NCBI RefSeq assembly: GCF_004522235.1
Contig: NZ_SDLT01000050.1
Location: 1 to 64,000 of the forward strand
DNA length: 64,000 bases
Direction of reading: 5' to 3'
From: Amycolatopsis nivea
Lineage (GTDB): Bacteria; Actinomycetota; Actinomycetes; Mycobacteriales; Pseudonocardiaceae
Positions 34,287-43,319 of this stretch are shown here, piece after piece. The position numbers and the translations under genes are program-made. The notes below the pieces were generated by a model. The model had not been told where the DNA came from. It did no database searches and saw only the letters and a program-made list of their open reading frames with translations. The stretch's first letter is position 1, and the number at the start of each line of letters is the position of its first letter.

Positions 34287-35960
34287 CTAGGAAAGAGCGT
34301 CCGCGACGGCCTTGCGCGCCGCGGCCGGATCGGCGGTGGCGAGCGCCGCCGAGGCGATCTCGCGGGCCTTATCCCTCGACACCGTCGCCAGGCTCGCGCC
34401 GACCGCGCGGACCGCCGGGGCGTTCATCGACAGGCTCGTCAGGCCGAGCCCGGCCAGCACCAGCGCGAGCCGCGGGTCGGCCGCCGCCTCGCCGCAGACG
34501 CCCGCCGGTTTGCCGGTCGCTTCCGCCGCGTCGCCGATCAGCTTCAGCAGACGCAGCAAACCGGGCTGCCACGGGTCGTTCAGCTTCGCCACCGCGCCGA
34601 GCTGGCGGTCGGCGGCGAAGGTGTACTGGGCCAGGTCGTTCGTGCCGACGGACACGAAATCGACCACGCCGAGAATCTCCCGCGCGAGCAGCGCGGCGGC
34701 GGGGATCTCGATCATCACGCCAGCGCGCGCGATCCCGGCGGCGCGCACGCGTTCGGCGAACCACGCGGCTTCCTCGACGGTGCCGACCATCGGGGCCATC
34801 ACCGAAACTTCCGCGCCGGAATCCTCCGCCGCGCCCGCGATGGCTTCGAGCTGCCGGTCGAGCACCTCCGGCCGGTCGAACGCGATCCGCACGCCGCGCA
34901 CGCCGAGCGCCGGGTTGGGCTCGTCGTCCGGGGACAGGAACGCGAGCGGTTTGTCCGCGCCCGCGTCCAGCGTGCGCACGATGACCGGCTTGCCGCGGAA
35001 CGGCGAAAGCACTGCGGCATAAGCTTTTCGCTGCTCTTCGACGGACGGCTCGACCGGTGCGTCGAGGTAGCAGAATTCGGTGCGGAACAACCCGACGCCC
35101 TCGGCGCCCGCGTCCGCGGCGGCCTGCGCGTCGGCCGGGGAGCCGACGTTCCCGTACACCTTCACCCGGTGCCCGTCGGACAACTCGCCGACGCCGTTCC
35201 ATTCAGCCGGCCCGGACGCGGCGGCGGTGACGATCGGCGCGGACGGGTCGACTGCCTCGATCACGCCGGTGTCGCCGTCGACCGACAGCGCCTTGGCGTC
35301 GGAAGCCAGCAGCCCGCGCACCGCGACGACCGCCGGAATCCCCAGCGCCCGCGCGAGAATCGCGGTGTGGCTCGTCGGACCGCCCTCCTCGGTGACCAGC
35401 GCGAGCACCTTCGCCGGGTCGAGCCCCGCGGTGTCGGCGGGGGCGAGGTCGCGGGCGACGAGAACGCTCGGCGACGTCAGTTCAGGCACCCCGGGCGGGG
35501 CGATGCCGAGCAGTTCGGCGACGAGCCGGTCGCGCACGTCCCGGACGTCGCGGACCCGCTCGGCCATGTACCCGCCCGCGGCCGCCAACGCGTCGGCGAA
35601 TCCTTCGGCGGCCTGGTAGACGGCGCGGGCCGCGGGTAGGTTCCGCGCCGTCACCAGCTGTTGAGCCTGAGACGCGAGCGCCGGGTCGGCGGCCATCGCG
35701 GCGGTCGTGACGAGGATCGTCGCGGCTTCCCCGGTCGCGGCCTCGGCCTGCGCTTCGAGCCGCGCGGCGACCGCCTGCGCGGCGGGTTCGATCCGGGCCG
35801 CCTCCGCCGCCGGATCGTCCGGCGCGGGCGTGCTGGCGGGTTCCCCGAGCGGCTCGGCGACCCGGACGACGGGTCCGCTCGCGCGTCCGGGGCTCACCGC
35901 GACCCCGGTCAGCGAGGAACCGGCAGCGGACTCGGCCGGAGCGGCAGCACTCTCAGACAT
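34287..35960 (-). CDS. ptsI: phosphoenolpyruvate-protein phosphotransferase (PTS enzyme I)
   Basis: Enzyme I passes phosphate from phosphoenolpyruvate to HPr for sugar uptake. The active-site histidine H198 lies in GGPTSHTAILARALGIPAV. The PEP-binding barrel follows with GVGLFRTEF, IVRTLDAGADKPLAFL, MIEIPAAALLAREI, SVGTNDLAQYTFAADR and the Cys motif KPAGVCGEAAADP. All key residues are present and the 557-residue length is normal. Its start overlaps the stop of an upstream ParB-like gene by 8 bases, and ribokinase lies before that. No HPr or enzyme II genes are in the window. Confidence 0.96.
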   Translation of the reverse strand: MSESAAAPAESAAGSSLTGVAVSPGRASGPVVRVAEPLGEPASTPAPDDPAAEAARIEPAAQAVAARLEAQAEAATGEAATILVTTAAMAADPALASQAQQLVTARNLPAARAVYQAAEGFADALAAAGGYMAERVRDVRDVRDRLVAELLGIAPPGVPELTSPSVLVARDLAPADTAGLDPAKVLALVTEEGGPTSHTAILARALGIPAVVAVRGLLASDAKALSVDGDTGVIEAVDPSAPIVTAAASGPAEWNGVGELSDGHRVKVYGNVGSPADAQAAADAGAEGVGLFRTEFCYLDAPVEPSVEEQRKAYAAVLSPFRGKPVIVRTLDAGADKPLAFLSPDDEPNPALGVRGVRIAFDRPEVLDRQLEAIAGAAEDSGAEVSVMAPMVGTVEEAAWFAERVRAAGIARAGVMIEIPAAALLAREILGVVDFVSVGTNDLAQYTFAADRQLGAVAKLNDPWQPGLLRLLKLIGDAAEATGKPAGVCGEAAADPRLALVLAGLGLTSLSMNAPAVRAVGASLATVSRDKAREIASAALATADPAAARKAVADALS

Positions 35961-36684
35961 GGTCTAGACCATAGCTCACGTAGACCGCGATCTCTCGCGG
36001 CGCCGCGACTGATTCCCGATTTCGCACCCGTTCGACCACCGGACGCACCTCCTCGTGCCACCACGCGCGGGCCAGTTCCGCGCGATCGCGCAGCACCCGG
36101 CCCCGCAAAGTCTGCCGGAAACCCCAGGCCTCCGCCGAGTCCGCGAGCCGGAACCAGTCCGCCGGGTCGTCCAGCCACAGGTCGGTCCGGTCGGCGTCGG
36201 CGAGCGGGACCCGCTCCAGGAACATCCGTTCGGCCCGCTTCGACGGCAGGTCCGCCAGTGTCAGGCAGCGCATCGCGAACGCGACCGTGCAGACCGACCG
36301 CACCTCGGCGAGCACCGCCTCCGCCCCGCGCGCCCTGGCCAGCGCGATCCGATGGTGCCCGTCCTCCACGAAGTACATGTCGCCCAGCCGCACGAGCCGC
36401 ACCGGCGGAAGCTCCCCGACCGCGTCGGCGATCGCGCGCCAACGGTCCCGCAGCGCACGGTTGCGGGGCCGGAACAGCCGGTCGAAATCCTCGGCGCGCG
36501 CGAGGGAGCCCACTACGCCGTCGACCGGGACTTTGCGCAGGCCCTCGTAGGTTTCCGCGGTGCGGCCCAGCGCGGCGAGCGTCTGGTCGAGCGGCATCAA
36601 CGCCAGCGGATCACGCGCTGCCGCGATCCTCCGCAACCGGGTCGCGTACCCCTGCCACCACGCCGAACCGAACGAATCGCCCAC
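35953..36684 (-). CDS. ParB/sulfiredoxin-fold-like protein of unknown function
   Basis: The 243-residue protein contains a motif reminiscent of ParB-type nuclease or CTPase folds: VRLVRLGDMYFVEDGHHRIALARARG near residue 120 (DGHHR as the key signature). The rest is helical and rich in Arg, including a C-terminal WWHEEVRPVVERVR. There is no DNA-binding helix-turn-helix typical of chromosomal ParB. GTG at 36684 is chosen because it starts 28 bases after the ribokinase stop and before the conserved DSFGSAWWQGY. It sits between rbsK and ptsI, overlapping the latter by 8 bases, so it is probably expressed with sugar-utilisation genes. The function is not known. Confidence 0.7.
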   Translation of the reverse strand: MGDSFGSAWWQGYATRLRRIAAARDPLALMPLDQTLAALGRTAETYEGLRKVPVDGVVGSLARAEDFDRLFRPRNRALRDRWRAIADAVGELPPVRLVRLGDMYFVEDGHHRIALARARGAEAVLAEVRSVCTVAFAMRCLTLADLPSKRAERMFLERVPLADADRTDLWLDDPADWFRLADSAEAWGFRQTLRGRVLRDRAELARAWWHEEVRPVVERVRNRESVAAPREIAVYVSYGLDHV

Positions 36685-36712
36685 GTGACCTGCAACACGG
36701 CCCGGACGCGGC

Positions 36713-37585
36713 TCATTCCAGCTCGGCCGCCGTCGGATACGACGGCTGGGCGCCATGCCGGGTCACGGTCACCGCAGCGACTTTCACCGCCCGGCGGGCA
36801 GCTTCGACCAGGTCAGCGCCATCGGCGAGAGCCGCCGCCAGGGCACCTGCGAATGCGTCACCCGCGCCCGTGGTGTCGACCGCTTCCACCTTGGGCGACT
36901 CGACGGTTGTCGACTTGTCGCCCTCCAGCACCGCCGCGCCCTTGGCCCCGAGCGTGACCACGGCCGCGCTCGGGCCGAGCTCGAGCAGCTTGCGCGGGTC
37001 AGCGTCCTCCGAACCGAGCAGGTAGGCGGCCTCGTGCTCGTTGACCAGCAGGACGTCCAGCGCGGCCAGCGTTTCCGGCGACACCTCGGCCGCCGGCGAG
37101 AGGTTCAGCAGCACCCGCACGCCGTTTTCCCGCGCCCGCACCACGGCGCGTTCGATCGTCGGCAGCGGCACTTCCAACGAGGCGACGAGCACCCGTACGC
37201 CGTCCAGTGCTTCGTCGGTGATGTCGCCGGGTTCCAGCGCGGAGTTCGCGCCGGGGGAGACGAGGATTGAGTTTTCCCCGTCCGGAGTCACGGTGATGTA
37301 AGCGATTCCGGTAGGCCGATCGACAGTCCGAACGAATTGCGTATCGACACCCGCATTCGACAACGAATCCCGCAGCAATCGACCGTAGGGGTCGTCGCCG
37401 ACCGCACCGAGCAACGCGACGTCCGCGCCGAGTTTTCCCGCCGCGACCGCGGTATTCGCGCCTTTGCCGCCGGGGGACAACGCGGTGTCGCCGCCCAGCA
37501 CCGTCTCGCCGCCGCCGGGACGACGGTCGACCGGGACCACCAAATCGGCATTCGCGGACCCGACTACCAGCACCGCAGCACTCAT
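36713..37585 (-). CDS. rbsK: ribokinase
   Basis: This PfkB-family sugar kinase of 290 residues phosphorylates ribose with ATP. Signatures are VVGSANADLVVPVDRRPGGG at the start (sugar-binding Asn and Asp), SPGGKGANTAVAAGKLGA (GGKGAN), AYITVTPDGENSILV, VNEHEA and the catalytic anion hole DTTGAGDAFAGAL near the C-terminus. All are intact. A LacI-type operator-like palindrome lies about 50 bases upstream (37634-37647), suggesting control by a LacI-family repressor that is not in this window. It leads a three-gene operon with the ParB-like gene and ptsI. Confidence 0.93.
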   Translation of the reverse strand: MSAAVLVVGSANADLVVPVDRRPGGGETVLGGDTALSPGGKGANTAVAAGKLGADVALLGAVGDDPYGRLLRDSLSNAGVDTQFVRTVDRPTGIAYITVTPDGENSILVSPGANSALEPGDITDEALDGVRVLVASLEVPLPTIERAVVRARENGVRVLLNLSPAAEVSPETLAALDVLLVNEHEAAYLLGSEDADPRKLLELGPSAAVVTLGAKGAAVLEGDKSTTVESPKVEAVDTTGAGDAFAGALAAALADGADLVEAARRAVKVAAVTVTRHGAQPSYPTAAELE

Positions 37586-37927
37586 GCCGCCACTCTGCCA
37601 TGGCCCTTCCTTTCCGCCGTCGGTGCCCGAAAGTGAAAGCGTTTGTAACTTTCTTGGCGCTCAGTGCGACAATCAGGCGGAACAGCGGCTGTCCGTCACT
37701 CGATCGGGGGATCCGTATCCCCCAGGCGTCACTTCTGCGACGGGCTTCGCTCTTCTTCGAGCGTCACCGGACTTGAGCCGATGACGTTGCCCCGACCGGA
37801 AGCGCACCGGAGAGGGCATCGGGTCGCCGGCGCCGATCACGTAGCCCCCCGAGTGATCGGCGTCGGCGGCGCCCCGGTTCTCCCGCCAAGTGCCGAAATC
37901 GGTGTCCAGACCACCTAGACTGCCCAG
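37586..37927. other. intergenic region between rbsK and TetR gene
   Basis: The 342-base divergent promoter region contains the LacI-like palindrome described separately. I see no gene, tRNA or terminator in the remainder, only open frames without coding character. Confidence 0.6.
37634..37647. promoter_or_regulatory. LacI-family operator-like site upstream of rbsK
   Basis: TGAAAGCGTTTGTA matches the general LacI/CcpA-type pattern with a central CG (AAAGCGTTT) and lies 49 bases before the rbsK start on the opposite strand. It is the usual position for a RbsR-like repressor site (inference). Confidence 0.5.
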
Positions 37928-38665
37928 ATGAGCAGCCCCACACGCAGGGGTCGCGCGCGAGCGGCTACCGAATCCGACATCCGCCGGACCGCGCGGAACC
38001 TGCTGGTAGGCCAGGGTCCGGAAGCCGTCACGCTGCGGGCCATCGCCCGGGAGCTGGGGATCACCGCACCGGCTCTCTACCGCTACTACGAATCCCGCGA
38101 CGACCTGCTGGAAAGCCTCCGTCTCGACGTCTGCACCGACCTCGCCGCCGAAATCGCCGAGGACATCGCGGAACTGCAGGACGAGGGCCTGCTGCAGCTG
38201 TTCCAGATCTGCAAGGGGTTCCGCCGCTGGGCGCTGACCCACACCAAGGAATTCACCCTGGTGTTCGCGTCGCCGACCGGGTCCACCGGCACCGCGACCG
38301 GCAGCGCGCTGCGCAGGCTCGACGAGCCGTTCGGCAAGATCTTCCTCGCCGCGGCCGGCCACGTGCTCGCCCAGCACGACCTGGTCATGCCGCCGAACGA
38401 CGTGGTCCCGCCCGAACTCCGCGACGACCTCACCGCGTTCCAGCAGGATCTGCTGACGGTGCTCAAGGAGTCCGGGCGGGAGATCCCGCCGGAGAAGCTG
38501 GACCTCGGGCTCACCTACCTGATGATCACCTTCTGGGCGCGGCTCTACGGCCACGTGACCCTTGAGGTGTTCGGCAATTACCCGATCCCGGTGTCCAAAC
38601 CGGACGTCCTGTTCGAGGCCATGCTCACCGACCTCGCCCGCGACGTCGGCCTCTACCGCGATTAG
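37928..38665 (+). CDS. TetR-family regulator (WHG-domain type)
   Basis: The 245-residue regulator has an N-terminal TetR helix-turn-helix (AIARELGITAPALYRYYESRD). The C-terminal ligand domain is of the large WHG-like type with FRRWALTHTKEFTLVFASP and the segment LMITFWARLYGHVTLEVFGN. It converges on an SDR gene, with stop codons overlapping by four bases (38662-38665). The ligand and targets are unknown; the divergent rbsK promoter is 340 bases away and is not an obvious target. Confidence 0.88.
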   Translation: MSSPTRRGRARAATESDIRRTARNLLVGQGPEAVTLRAIARELGITAPALYRYYESRDDLLESLRLDVCTDLAAEIAEDIAELQDEGLLQLFQICKGFRRWALTHTKEFTLVFASPTGSTGTATGSALRRLDEPFGKIFLAAAGHVLAQHDLVMPPNDVVPPELRDDLTAFQQDLLTVLKESGREIPPEKLDLGLTYLMITFWARLYGHVTLEVFGNYPIPVSKPDVLFEAMLTDLARDVGLYRD

Positions 38666-39399
38666 GCCGCGTGCCCGCCGTCGACCGACAGGGTCGCGGC
38701 GGTGATGTAGGCGCTGTCCGGCGAAGCCAGGAAAGCCACCGCGTCCGCGACTTCCGCCGGATTGCCGTACCGGCCGGCCGCAGTCATCGACGCCTGGTCC
38801 GCCGCGTACGGGCCGTCGGCCGGGTTCATTTCGGTGTCGGTCGGCCCCGGGTGCACCAGGTTCACCGTCACGCCGTTCGCCGCCAGTTCGCGGGCCAGCG
38901 CCTTGGTCAGCCCGACCATCGCGGACTTGCTGACCGCGTACAGCACCATCCCTGGCCCGGGCACGCGATCGGTCACGCAGCTGCCGATCGTGATCACCCG
39001 GCCGCCTTCGCGCAGGTGCTTGGCCGCCGCCTTGGTCGCGGCCAGCACGCCGCGCACGTTCACCGCCAGCACGCGGTCGACGTCGTCCATCCCGGTCTGC
39101 TCCAGCGGACCGACGAAACCAACGCCCGCGTTGTTGACCAGCACGTCCAGCCGCCCGAACTCGGCGACCGCCGCTTCCACCGCGGCTTCGACCGCAGCCG
39201 CGTCCGCGTTGTCCGCACCGACCGCGAGCGCACGCCTGCCGAGCGCCTTGATCCGGTCGACCACGGTCGCGGCCTGCTCGGCGTTCACCGCGTAGGTGAG
39301 CACCACGTCCGCACCGGCCTCGGCGAGCCGCAGTGCCGTCGCCGCACCGATTCCGCGGCTCCCGCCAGTCACCAGCGCCACTTTGCCGTCGAGGTTCAT
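38662..39399 (-). CDS. short-chain dehydrogenase/reductase
   Basis: The classical SDR of 245 residues has NAD(P)-binding TGGSRGIGAATALRLAEAGA, the NNAG motif (VLVNNAGVGFVGPL), catalytic Ser in VITIGSCVTD and YxxxK in LYAVSKSAMVGL. A Cys stands after the catalytic Ser. It resembles 3-oxoacyl reductase-like SDRs that use NADPH, though the substrate is unknown. ATG at 39399 has AAGGGGCGG upstream. Its last four bases overlap those of the convergent TetR gene. Confidence 0.9.
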   Translation of the reverse strand: MNLDGKVALVTGGSRGIGAATALRLAEAGADVVLTYAVNAEQAATVVDRIKALGRRALAVGADNADAAAVEAAVEAAVAEFGRLDVLVNNAGVGFVGPLEQTGMDDVDRVLAVNVRGVLAATKAAAKHLREGGRVITIGSCVTDRVPGPGMVLYAVSKSAMVGLTKALARELAANGVTVNLVHPGPTDTEMNPADGPYAADQASMTAAGRYGNPAEVADAVAFLASPDSAYITAATLSVDGGHAA

Positions 39400-39541
39400 G
39401 TCCGCCCCTTCCGTTTGTTTCGCTTTCAACCATCGAAGCGCGAGCCGACGGGCGAAGCTGGCGTCTTTCGGTCGTGACGGTTCGGGCCCGCGCCAAGATC
39501 GGCACTTCCGGTGACCAGGTCGTTTCATCAGTGTCGATAAC

Positions 39542-39571
39542 TTGACGTGAGTGTCACAAGCGGCTTACCGT
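39542..39571 (+). promoter_or_regulatory. candidate sigma-70 promoter of the MHS transporter
   Basis: TTGACG at 39542-39547 and TACCGT at 39566-39571 are separated by 18 bases and lie 44 bases before the start codon. A CTTG-N12-CAAG inverted repeat overlaps the spacer. Confidence 0.5.
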
Positions 39572-39614
39572 TTCGCTTCCCGAGGCCCCCATCTCAATGA
39601 CGAGAGAGGCACTG

Positions 39615-40973
39615 ATGACCAGTCGACCAGCCAAGGCCACCCCAGTCAGAATCCGGACGGCGGCGACCGCCGCCTCGATCGGCACCTTCGTCGAGTACTA
39701 CGACTTCGTCGTCTACGCCTACTTCGCTTCGGTTTTCGGTCCGCTGTTCTTCCCGGTGAAGTCCGCGCCCGCGTCGTTGCTGCTGACCTTCGCCGCCTTC
39801 GCGACCAGCTACCTGGTACGCCCGCTGGGCGCGATGATCTTCGGCCCCCTCGGCGACCGCTACGGACGTCGTTCGGTGCTTTCCGGCGTGATCCTGCTGA
39901 TGTCGGCCGCCACCACGCTGATCGGGTTTTTGCCCGCATACGGCCAGATCGGGGTGGCCGCGCCGATCCTGCTGACGGTGATCCGGCTGGTACAGGGGAT
40001 ATCCGTCGGCGGCGAGTTCGGCGGCGCGATCTCCTACGTAGCCGAATTCGCGCCGGCGCGGCGCCGCGGCTTCCTGCTCTCGTGGCTGGGGGTGGCGATC
40101 GGGCTCGGGCTGCTGGCCGGCGCGCTGGTCTCGGCCGCGGTCAGCCGTTCCGTTTCGCCGGACGCTCTCGCGAGCTGGGGCTGGCGGGTGCCGTTCCTGC
40201 TGGCCCTGCCCCTCGGCCTGGTCGGCGTGTACCTCCGGCTCCGGCTTGCCGACACCCCGGAGTTCGTGGCCGCGGCTCGGGAAGGCGGCGTCGAAAACGC
40301 TCCGCTGCGCGCGAGCGTGCGACGCGATTTCCGCGCCATCGCCCTCACCGTCGCGATTCTCGCCGGCCTGACGGTCTTCACCTACCTCTACCTGATCTAC
40401 CTGCCGACCTATCTGGTTTCGGTGCTGCACTACGGACGATCCGCCGCTCTGCTCGCGAACGTCGTCGGCATCGCGGCGTTCTGCGTCGGCATGCCGCTGT
40501 TCGCGGCGCTCAGCGACCGGTTCGGCAGGCGGCCGGTGCTGATCGCGGGCTCGGGTGCGCTGACCGCCTTGTCGTACCCGGGTTTTCTGCTCCTGGGCAG
40601 TGGGCGGACCGCCACTCTCGGGTGGACGCTGGCCGTACTGGGGCTGCTGACCGCGGCGACGTTCGCGCCCTGCCTCCCGATCCTGCCGGAACTGTTCGCG
40701 GTGGGCACGCGGTACACGAGCATGGGTCTCGGCTGGAACATCTGCGCGGTGCTCTTCGGCGGAGCGGCGCCGCTCGTCGCCACCAGTTTGATCGTCACCA
40801 CGGGCGATCCGGCCGCACCGGCTTATTACGCGATGCTGGGCGGCGCGCTGAGTCTCGCCGCCGCGCTGGCCATCAAGGAGACAGCGGGAAACCGGCTGGC
40901 GCGGGCGGCGAACCAGGCCGTCGAACCGGATTCCCGAGTGCCCGCGGGCAATCCCGCCACCGCCCCGGAATAG
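39615..40973 (+). CDS. MHS-type MFS transporter (metabolite:proton symporter)
   Basis: This twelve-span transporter of the metabolite:H+ symporter subfamily has 452 residues. The hallmark N-terminal motif is GTFVEYYDFVVYAYFASV, followed by the MFS loop motif GPLGDRYGRRSVL between spans 2 and 3, RLVQGISVGGEFGGAISYVAE, and a second loop motif ALSDRFGRRPVL. Related proteins carry dicarboxylates, aromatic acids or osmolytes; the substrate is unknown. ATG at 39615 is preferred to that at 39597 because GAGAGAGG lies just upstream. A TetR gene follows in the same direction. Confidence 0.9.
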   Translation: MTSRPAKATPVRIRTAATAASIGTFVEYYDFVVYAYFASVFGPLFFPVKSAPASLLLTFAAFATSYLVRPLGAMIFGPLGDRYGRRSVLSGVILLMSAATTLIGFLPAYGQIGVAAPILLTVIRLVQGISVGGEFGGAISYVAEFAPARRRGFLLSWLGVAIGLGLLAGALVSAAVSRSVSPDALASWGWRVPFLLALPLGLVGVYLRLRLADTPEFVAAAREGGVENAPLRASVRRDFRAIALTVAILAGLTVFTYLYLIYLPTYLVSVLHYGRSAALLANVVGIAAFCVGMPLFAALSDRFGRRPVLIAGSGALTALSYPGFLLLGSGRTATLGWTLAVLGLLTAATFAPCLPILPELFAVGTRYTSMGLGWNICAVLFGGAAPLVATSLIVTTGDPAAPAYYAMLGGALSLAAALAIKETAGNRLARAANQAVEPDSRVPAGNPATAPE

Positions 40974-41047
40974 CCGGTGGGCCGGGTCTGGCGGCACGCC
41001 CGGCCCGGCCCCCGCTTGGTACCGTCACCGAAGAAGACGTCGAGCGA

Positions 41048-41674
41048 ATGGCGGCAGAGGTGGCGAAGCGGGCCGAAGAACGCCGCGCGGCAGGCGGTGC
41101 CGGTTCGCGCGGCCGCCCAAGGGACCCGGCGATCGAAGCCGCGATTCTCGACGCGACGATCCGGCTGCTCGCTTCGGCCGGGGTCGAGGGCACTTCGGTG
41201 GAAAAGGTCGCTTCGGACGCGGGCACTTCCAAGGTGACGGTCTACACGCGGTTCCGCAGCAAATCCGAACTCATCGGCGCCGCACTCGCCCGTCTGCAGA
41301 TCGGCGACCTGCCCGCCCCGACCGGCGACCCGGAGAACGACCTGGTCGCCCTCCTCGCCGCGATGCGCAGGCAGTACGCCGAGGTCGGCGGGATGAGCAT
41401 CATCGGGACCTGCCTGACCGCGGAGGCCCAGTCGGGCGAGTTCCTCGACATCGTCCGCGCCAGCACCCTGCACCCGCGCCGCGCCGCTTTCGCCGGGATC
41501 GTGCGGCACGCGATCGAGACCGGGGAATTCCGGCCCGGCACCGACGTCGAACGCACCGTCTCGCTGATCATCGGCGCGTTCTACGCCGACTATCTCGCCG
41601 GCGTCGAGATGGGCGAGGACTGGGACCGTTCGGTGGTCAAGGCCGTCCTCGACGGCGCGCGTTCCAGCAGCTGA
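41048..41674 (+). CDS. TetR-family regulator next to the P450 cluster
   Basis: The 208-residue repressor has a basic N-terminal arm (GSRGRPRDPAIEAAIL) and the TetR helix-turn-helix (VEKVASDAGTSKVTVYTRFR). The C-terminal domain includes a conserved YAEVGGMSIIGTCLTAEAQ and a final helix. It lies 115 bases upstream of the cytochrome P450 gene. A dyad ATTTAC-N11-GTAAAT (41718-41740) stands in that gap, so it probably controls the P450-ferredoxin-reductase operon. The inducer is unknown. Confidence 0.88.
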   Translation: MAAEVAKRAEERRAAGGAGSRGRPRDPAIEAAILDATIRLLASAGVEGTSVEKVASDAGTSKVTVYTRFRSKSELIGAALARLQIGDLPAPTGDPENDLVALLAAMRRQYAEVGGMSIIGTCLTAEAQSGEFLDIVRASTLHPRRAAFAGIVRHAIETGEFRPGTDVERTVSLIIGAFYADYLAGVEMGEDWDRSVVKAVLDGARSSS

Positions 41675-41717
41675 ACCCACGAGCGTCTTGACATCGGGCG
41701 TCGTCCGGGGCAAAACT

Positions 41718-41740
41718 ATTTACCAGTCCGTTCAGTAAAT
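41718..41740. promoter_or_regulatory. candidate TetR operator in front of the P450 operon
   Basis: A dyad of ATTTAC and GTAAAT spaced by 11 bases lies 49 bases before the P450 start codon. TTGACA at 41688-41693 could be the -35 element of the promoter, though no good -10 follows at 17 bases. Confidence 0.5.
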
Positions 41741-41789
41741 AAAAGGACGGACCGCGGCACCGAAGCCCGAACTCCCGATGGAGCGTCAC

Positions 41790-42983
41790 ATGACCGAACC
41801 GTCGAACCCCCGCCACTCGGCCGACTACGACCACCTCGACCGGTCGCTCACCCGAGACCAGGTGTGGGACGCCTACACCGAAATGCGCGAGCGGTGCCCC
41901 GTGGCGCACAACTCGCGGCACGGCGGCCACCTGCACGTCCTTCGCTACGAAGAGGTCCGTGCCACCGCGAACCGCGCCGCGGATTTCAGCTCCGCCGACG
42001 GCGCGTTCATCCCGCCGAGCGGGCTGCCCCGGCTCGCCCCGATCGACTACGACGGCGACGAGCACCTGGCCTGGCGCGCCGCGATGCAGGCCCCGCTCAC
42101 CCCGGCCGCCGTCCGTGCCCTCGCCCCGGACCTGGCCGAGGTCGTCGACCGGCACATCGATGCCTTCGCCGGCACCGGAACGGCCGAGCTGTTCTCCGCG
42201 CTCGCCGAGCCGATCCCGGCCCACGTCGTCGGCCGGGTCGCCGGTCTTTCCCCCGCCGACTGCGGGGTGCTGCGCGAGGTGGCCATCGCGGCGTTCCAGT
42301 CCATCGGCACCCCGTCCTTCGGCCAGCGCAAATCCGCGTTCGACGCGTTCATCCGCGGCCAGCTCGACCAGCGGCGGCGGGAACCCCGCGACGACTACCT
42401 GTCGCGGCTCGCGTCGGGGAAGCTCGGCGACCGCGAACTCGGCGACGACGACATCATCGGCGTCCTGATGACCTTGCTGCTCGGCGGCCACCATTCCACC
42501 GCCGCGGCGATGGCGGGCCTGCTGCACCACGTGCTGACCGAACCCGGCCTGCGCGAGGTCGTGGCGGAAGGCGGCGCGAAACTGTCCGCGCTCGTGGAGG
42601 AGAGCTTGCGGCTCACCACTCCGCTGCACATCTTCGCCAGGACAGCGACGAACGACACCGCCATCGGCGACACCCCGGTCGCGAAGGGGACGCGGCTGTT
42701 TCTCAACTACGCCAGCGCGAACCACGATCCGAGGCGGTTCCCGGATCCCGAGGCTTTCCGGCTCGACCGCACACCGAACCCGCATGTCGCGTTCGGTTTC
42801 GGCGCGCACCTCTGCCTCGGCCGCCACCTCGCGCGGGCCGAGCTGAAAGAAGTCGTGACCCGGTTGTTCGCGCGGCTGCCGGACATCCGGCTCTCCGGCG
42901 ACATCGCGTATTCGACGCTCCAGGGCGGAAAACTCCTGGAGATCGAGCATCTGCCGGTCGTCTTCACCCCCGAATCAGCCTGA
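41790..42983 (+). CDS. cytochrome P450 (class I bacterial type)
   Basis: The soluble heme monooxygenase has 397 residues. The heme loop FGFGAHLCLGRHLAR holds proximal C342, ExxR is E271-S-L-R274, and the I-helix reads LLLGGHHSTAAAMAG. In that helix the acid of the usual acid-Thr/Ser pair is replaced by H235 (the turn is G-G-H-H-S-T, residues 232-237), which is unusual for a normal oxygen-activating P450. GGAG lies 7 bases before the ATG at 41790; an ATG at 41778 is less likely. It is followed after 12 bases by its probable ferredoxin and then by the reductase. The substrate is unknown. Confidence 0.92.
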   Translation: MTEPSNPRHSADYDHLDRSLTRDQVWDAYTEMRERCPVAHNSRHGGHLHVLRYEEVRATANRAADFSSADGAFIPPSGLPRLAPIDYDGDEHLAWRAAMQAPLTPAAVRALAPDLAEVVDRHIDAFAGTGTAELFSALAEPIPAHVVGRVAGLSPADCGVLREVAIAAFQSIGTPSFGQRKSAFDAFIRGQLDQRRREPRDDYLSRLASGKLGDRELGDDDIIGVLMTLLLGGHHSTAAAMAGLLHHVLTEPGLREVVAEGGAKLSALVEESLRLTTPLHIFARTATNDTAIGDTPVAKGTRLFLNYASANHDPRRFPDPEAFRLDRTPNPHVAFGFGAHLCLGRHLARAELKEVVTRLFARLPDIRLSGDIAYSTLQGGKLLEIEHLPVVFTPESA

Positions 42984-42995
42984 ACGGAGCATGCC

Positions 42996-43319
42996 GTGCC
43001 TACTGTGATTTTCGTGCGTCCCGGCGGGGATCGCCGCCCGATCGAGGTCGGCGAGGGAGTGTCGGTGATGGAAGCGGCCGTGGACAACGGCATCGACGAG
43101 ATCCTCGCCGAGTGCGGCGGAAACGCCACCTGCGCCACGTGTCACGTTTTCGTCTGTGCCAACGACCTGGACCGGATGCCCGCGGTTTCCGAACTCGAGA
43201 ACGAGATGCTCGACGGCACCGCGGAACCACGCCGCGCGACGAGCAGGCTGGCCTGTCAGCTCGTCGCGGACCCAGCCCTCGACGGACTCACCGTCTACCT
43301 TCCGGAGACCCAGTGCTGA
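42996..43319 (+). CDS. [2Fe-2S] ferredoxin, putidaredoxin type
   Basis: This electron carrier of 107 residues is predicted to serve the adjacent P450. The cluster ligands are C40, C46, C49 and C87 (spacing Cx5Cx2Cx37C), the adrenodoxin/putidaredoxin pattern. The C-terminal region ends in YLPETQC with an extra Cys. The GTG start at 42996 follows the P450 stop by 12 bases, and its end overlaps the reductase start by 7 bases. Confidence 0.93.
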   Translation: MPTVIFVRPGGDRRPIEVGEGVSVMEAAVDNGIDEILAECGGNATCATCHVFVCANDLDRMPAVSELENEMLDGTAEPRRATSRLACQLVADPALDGLTVYLPETQC

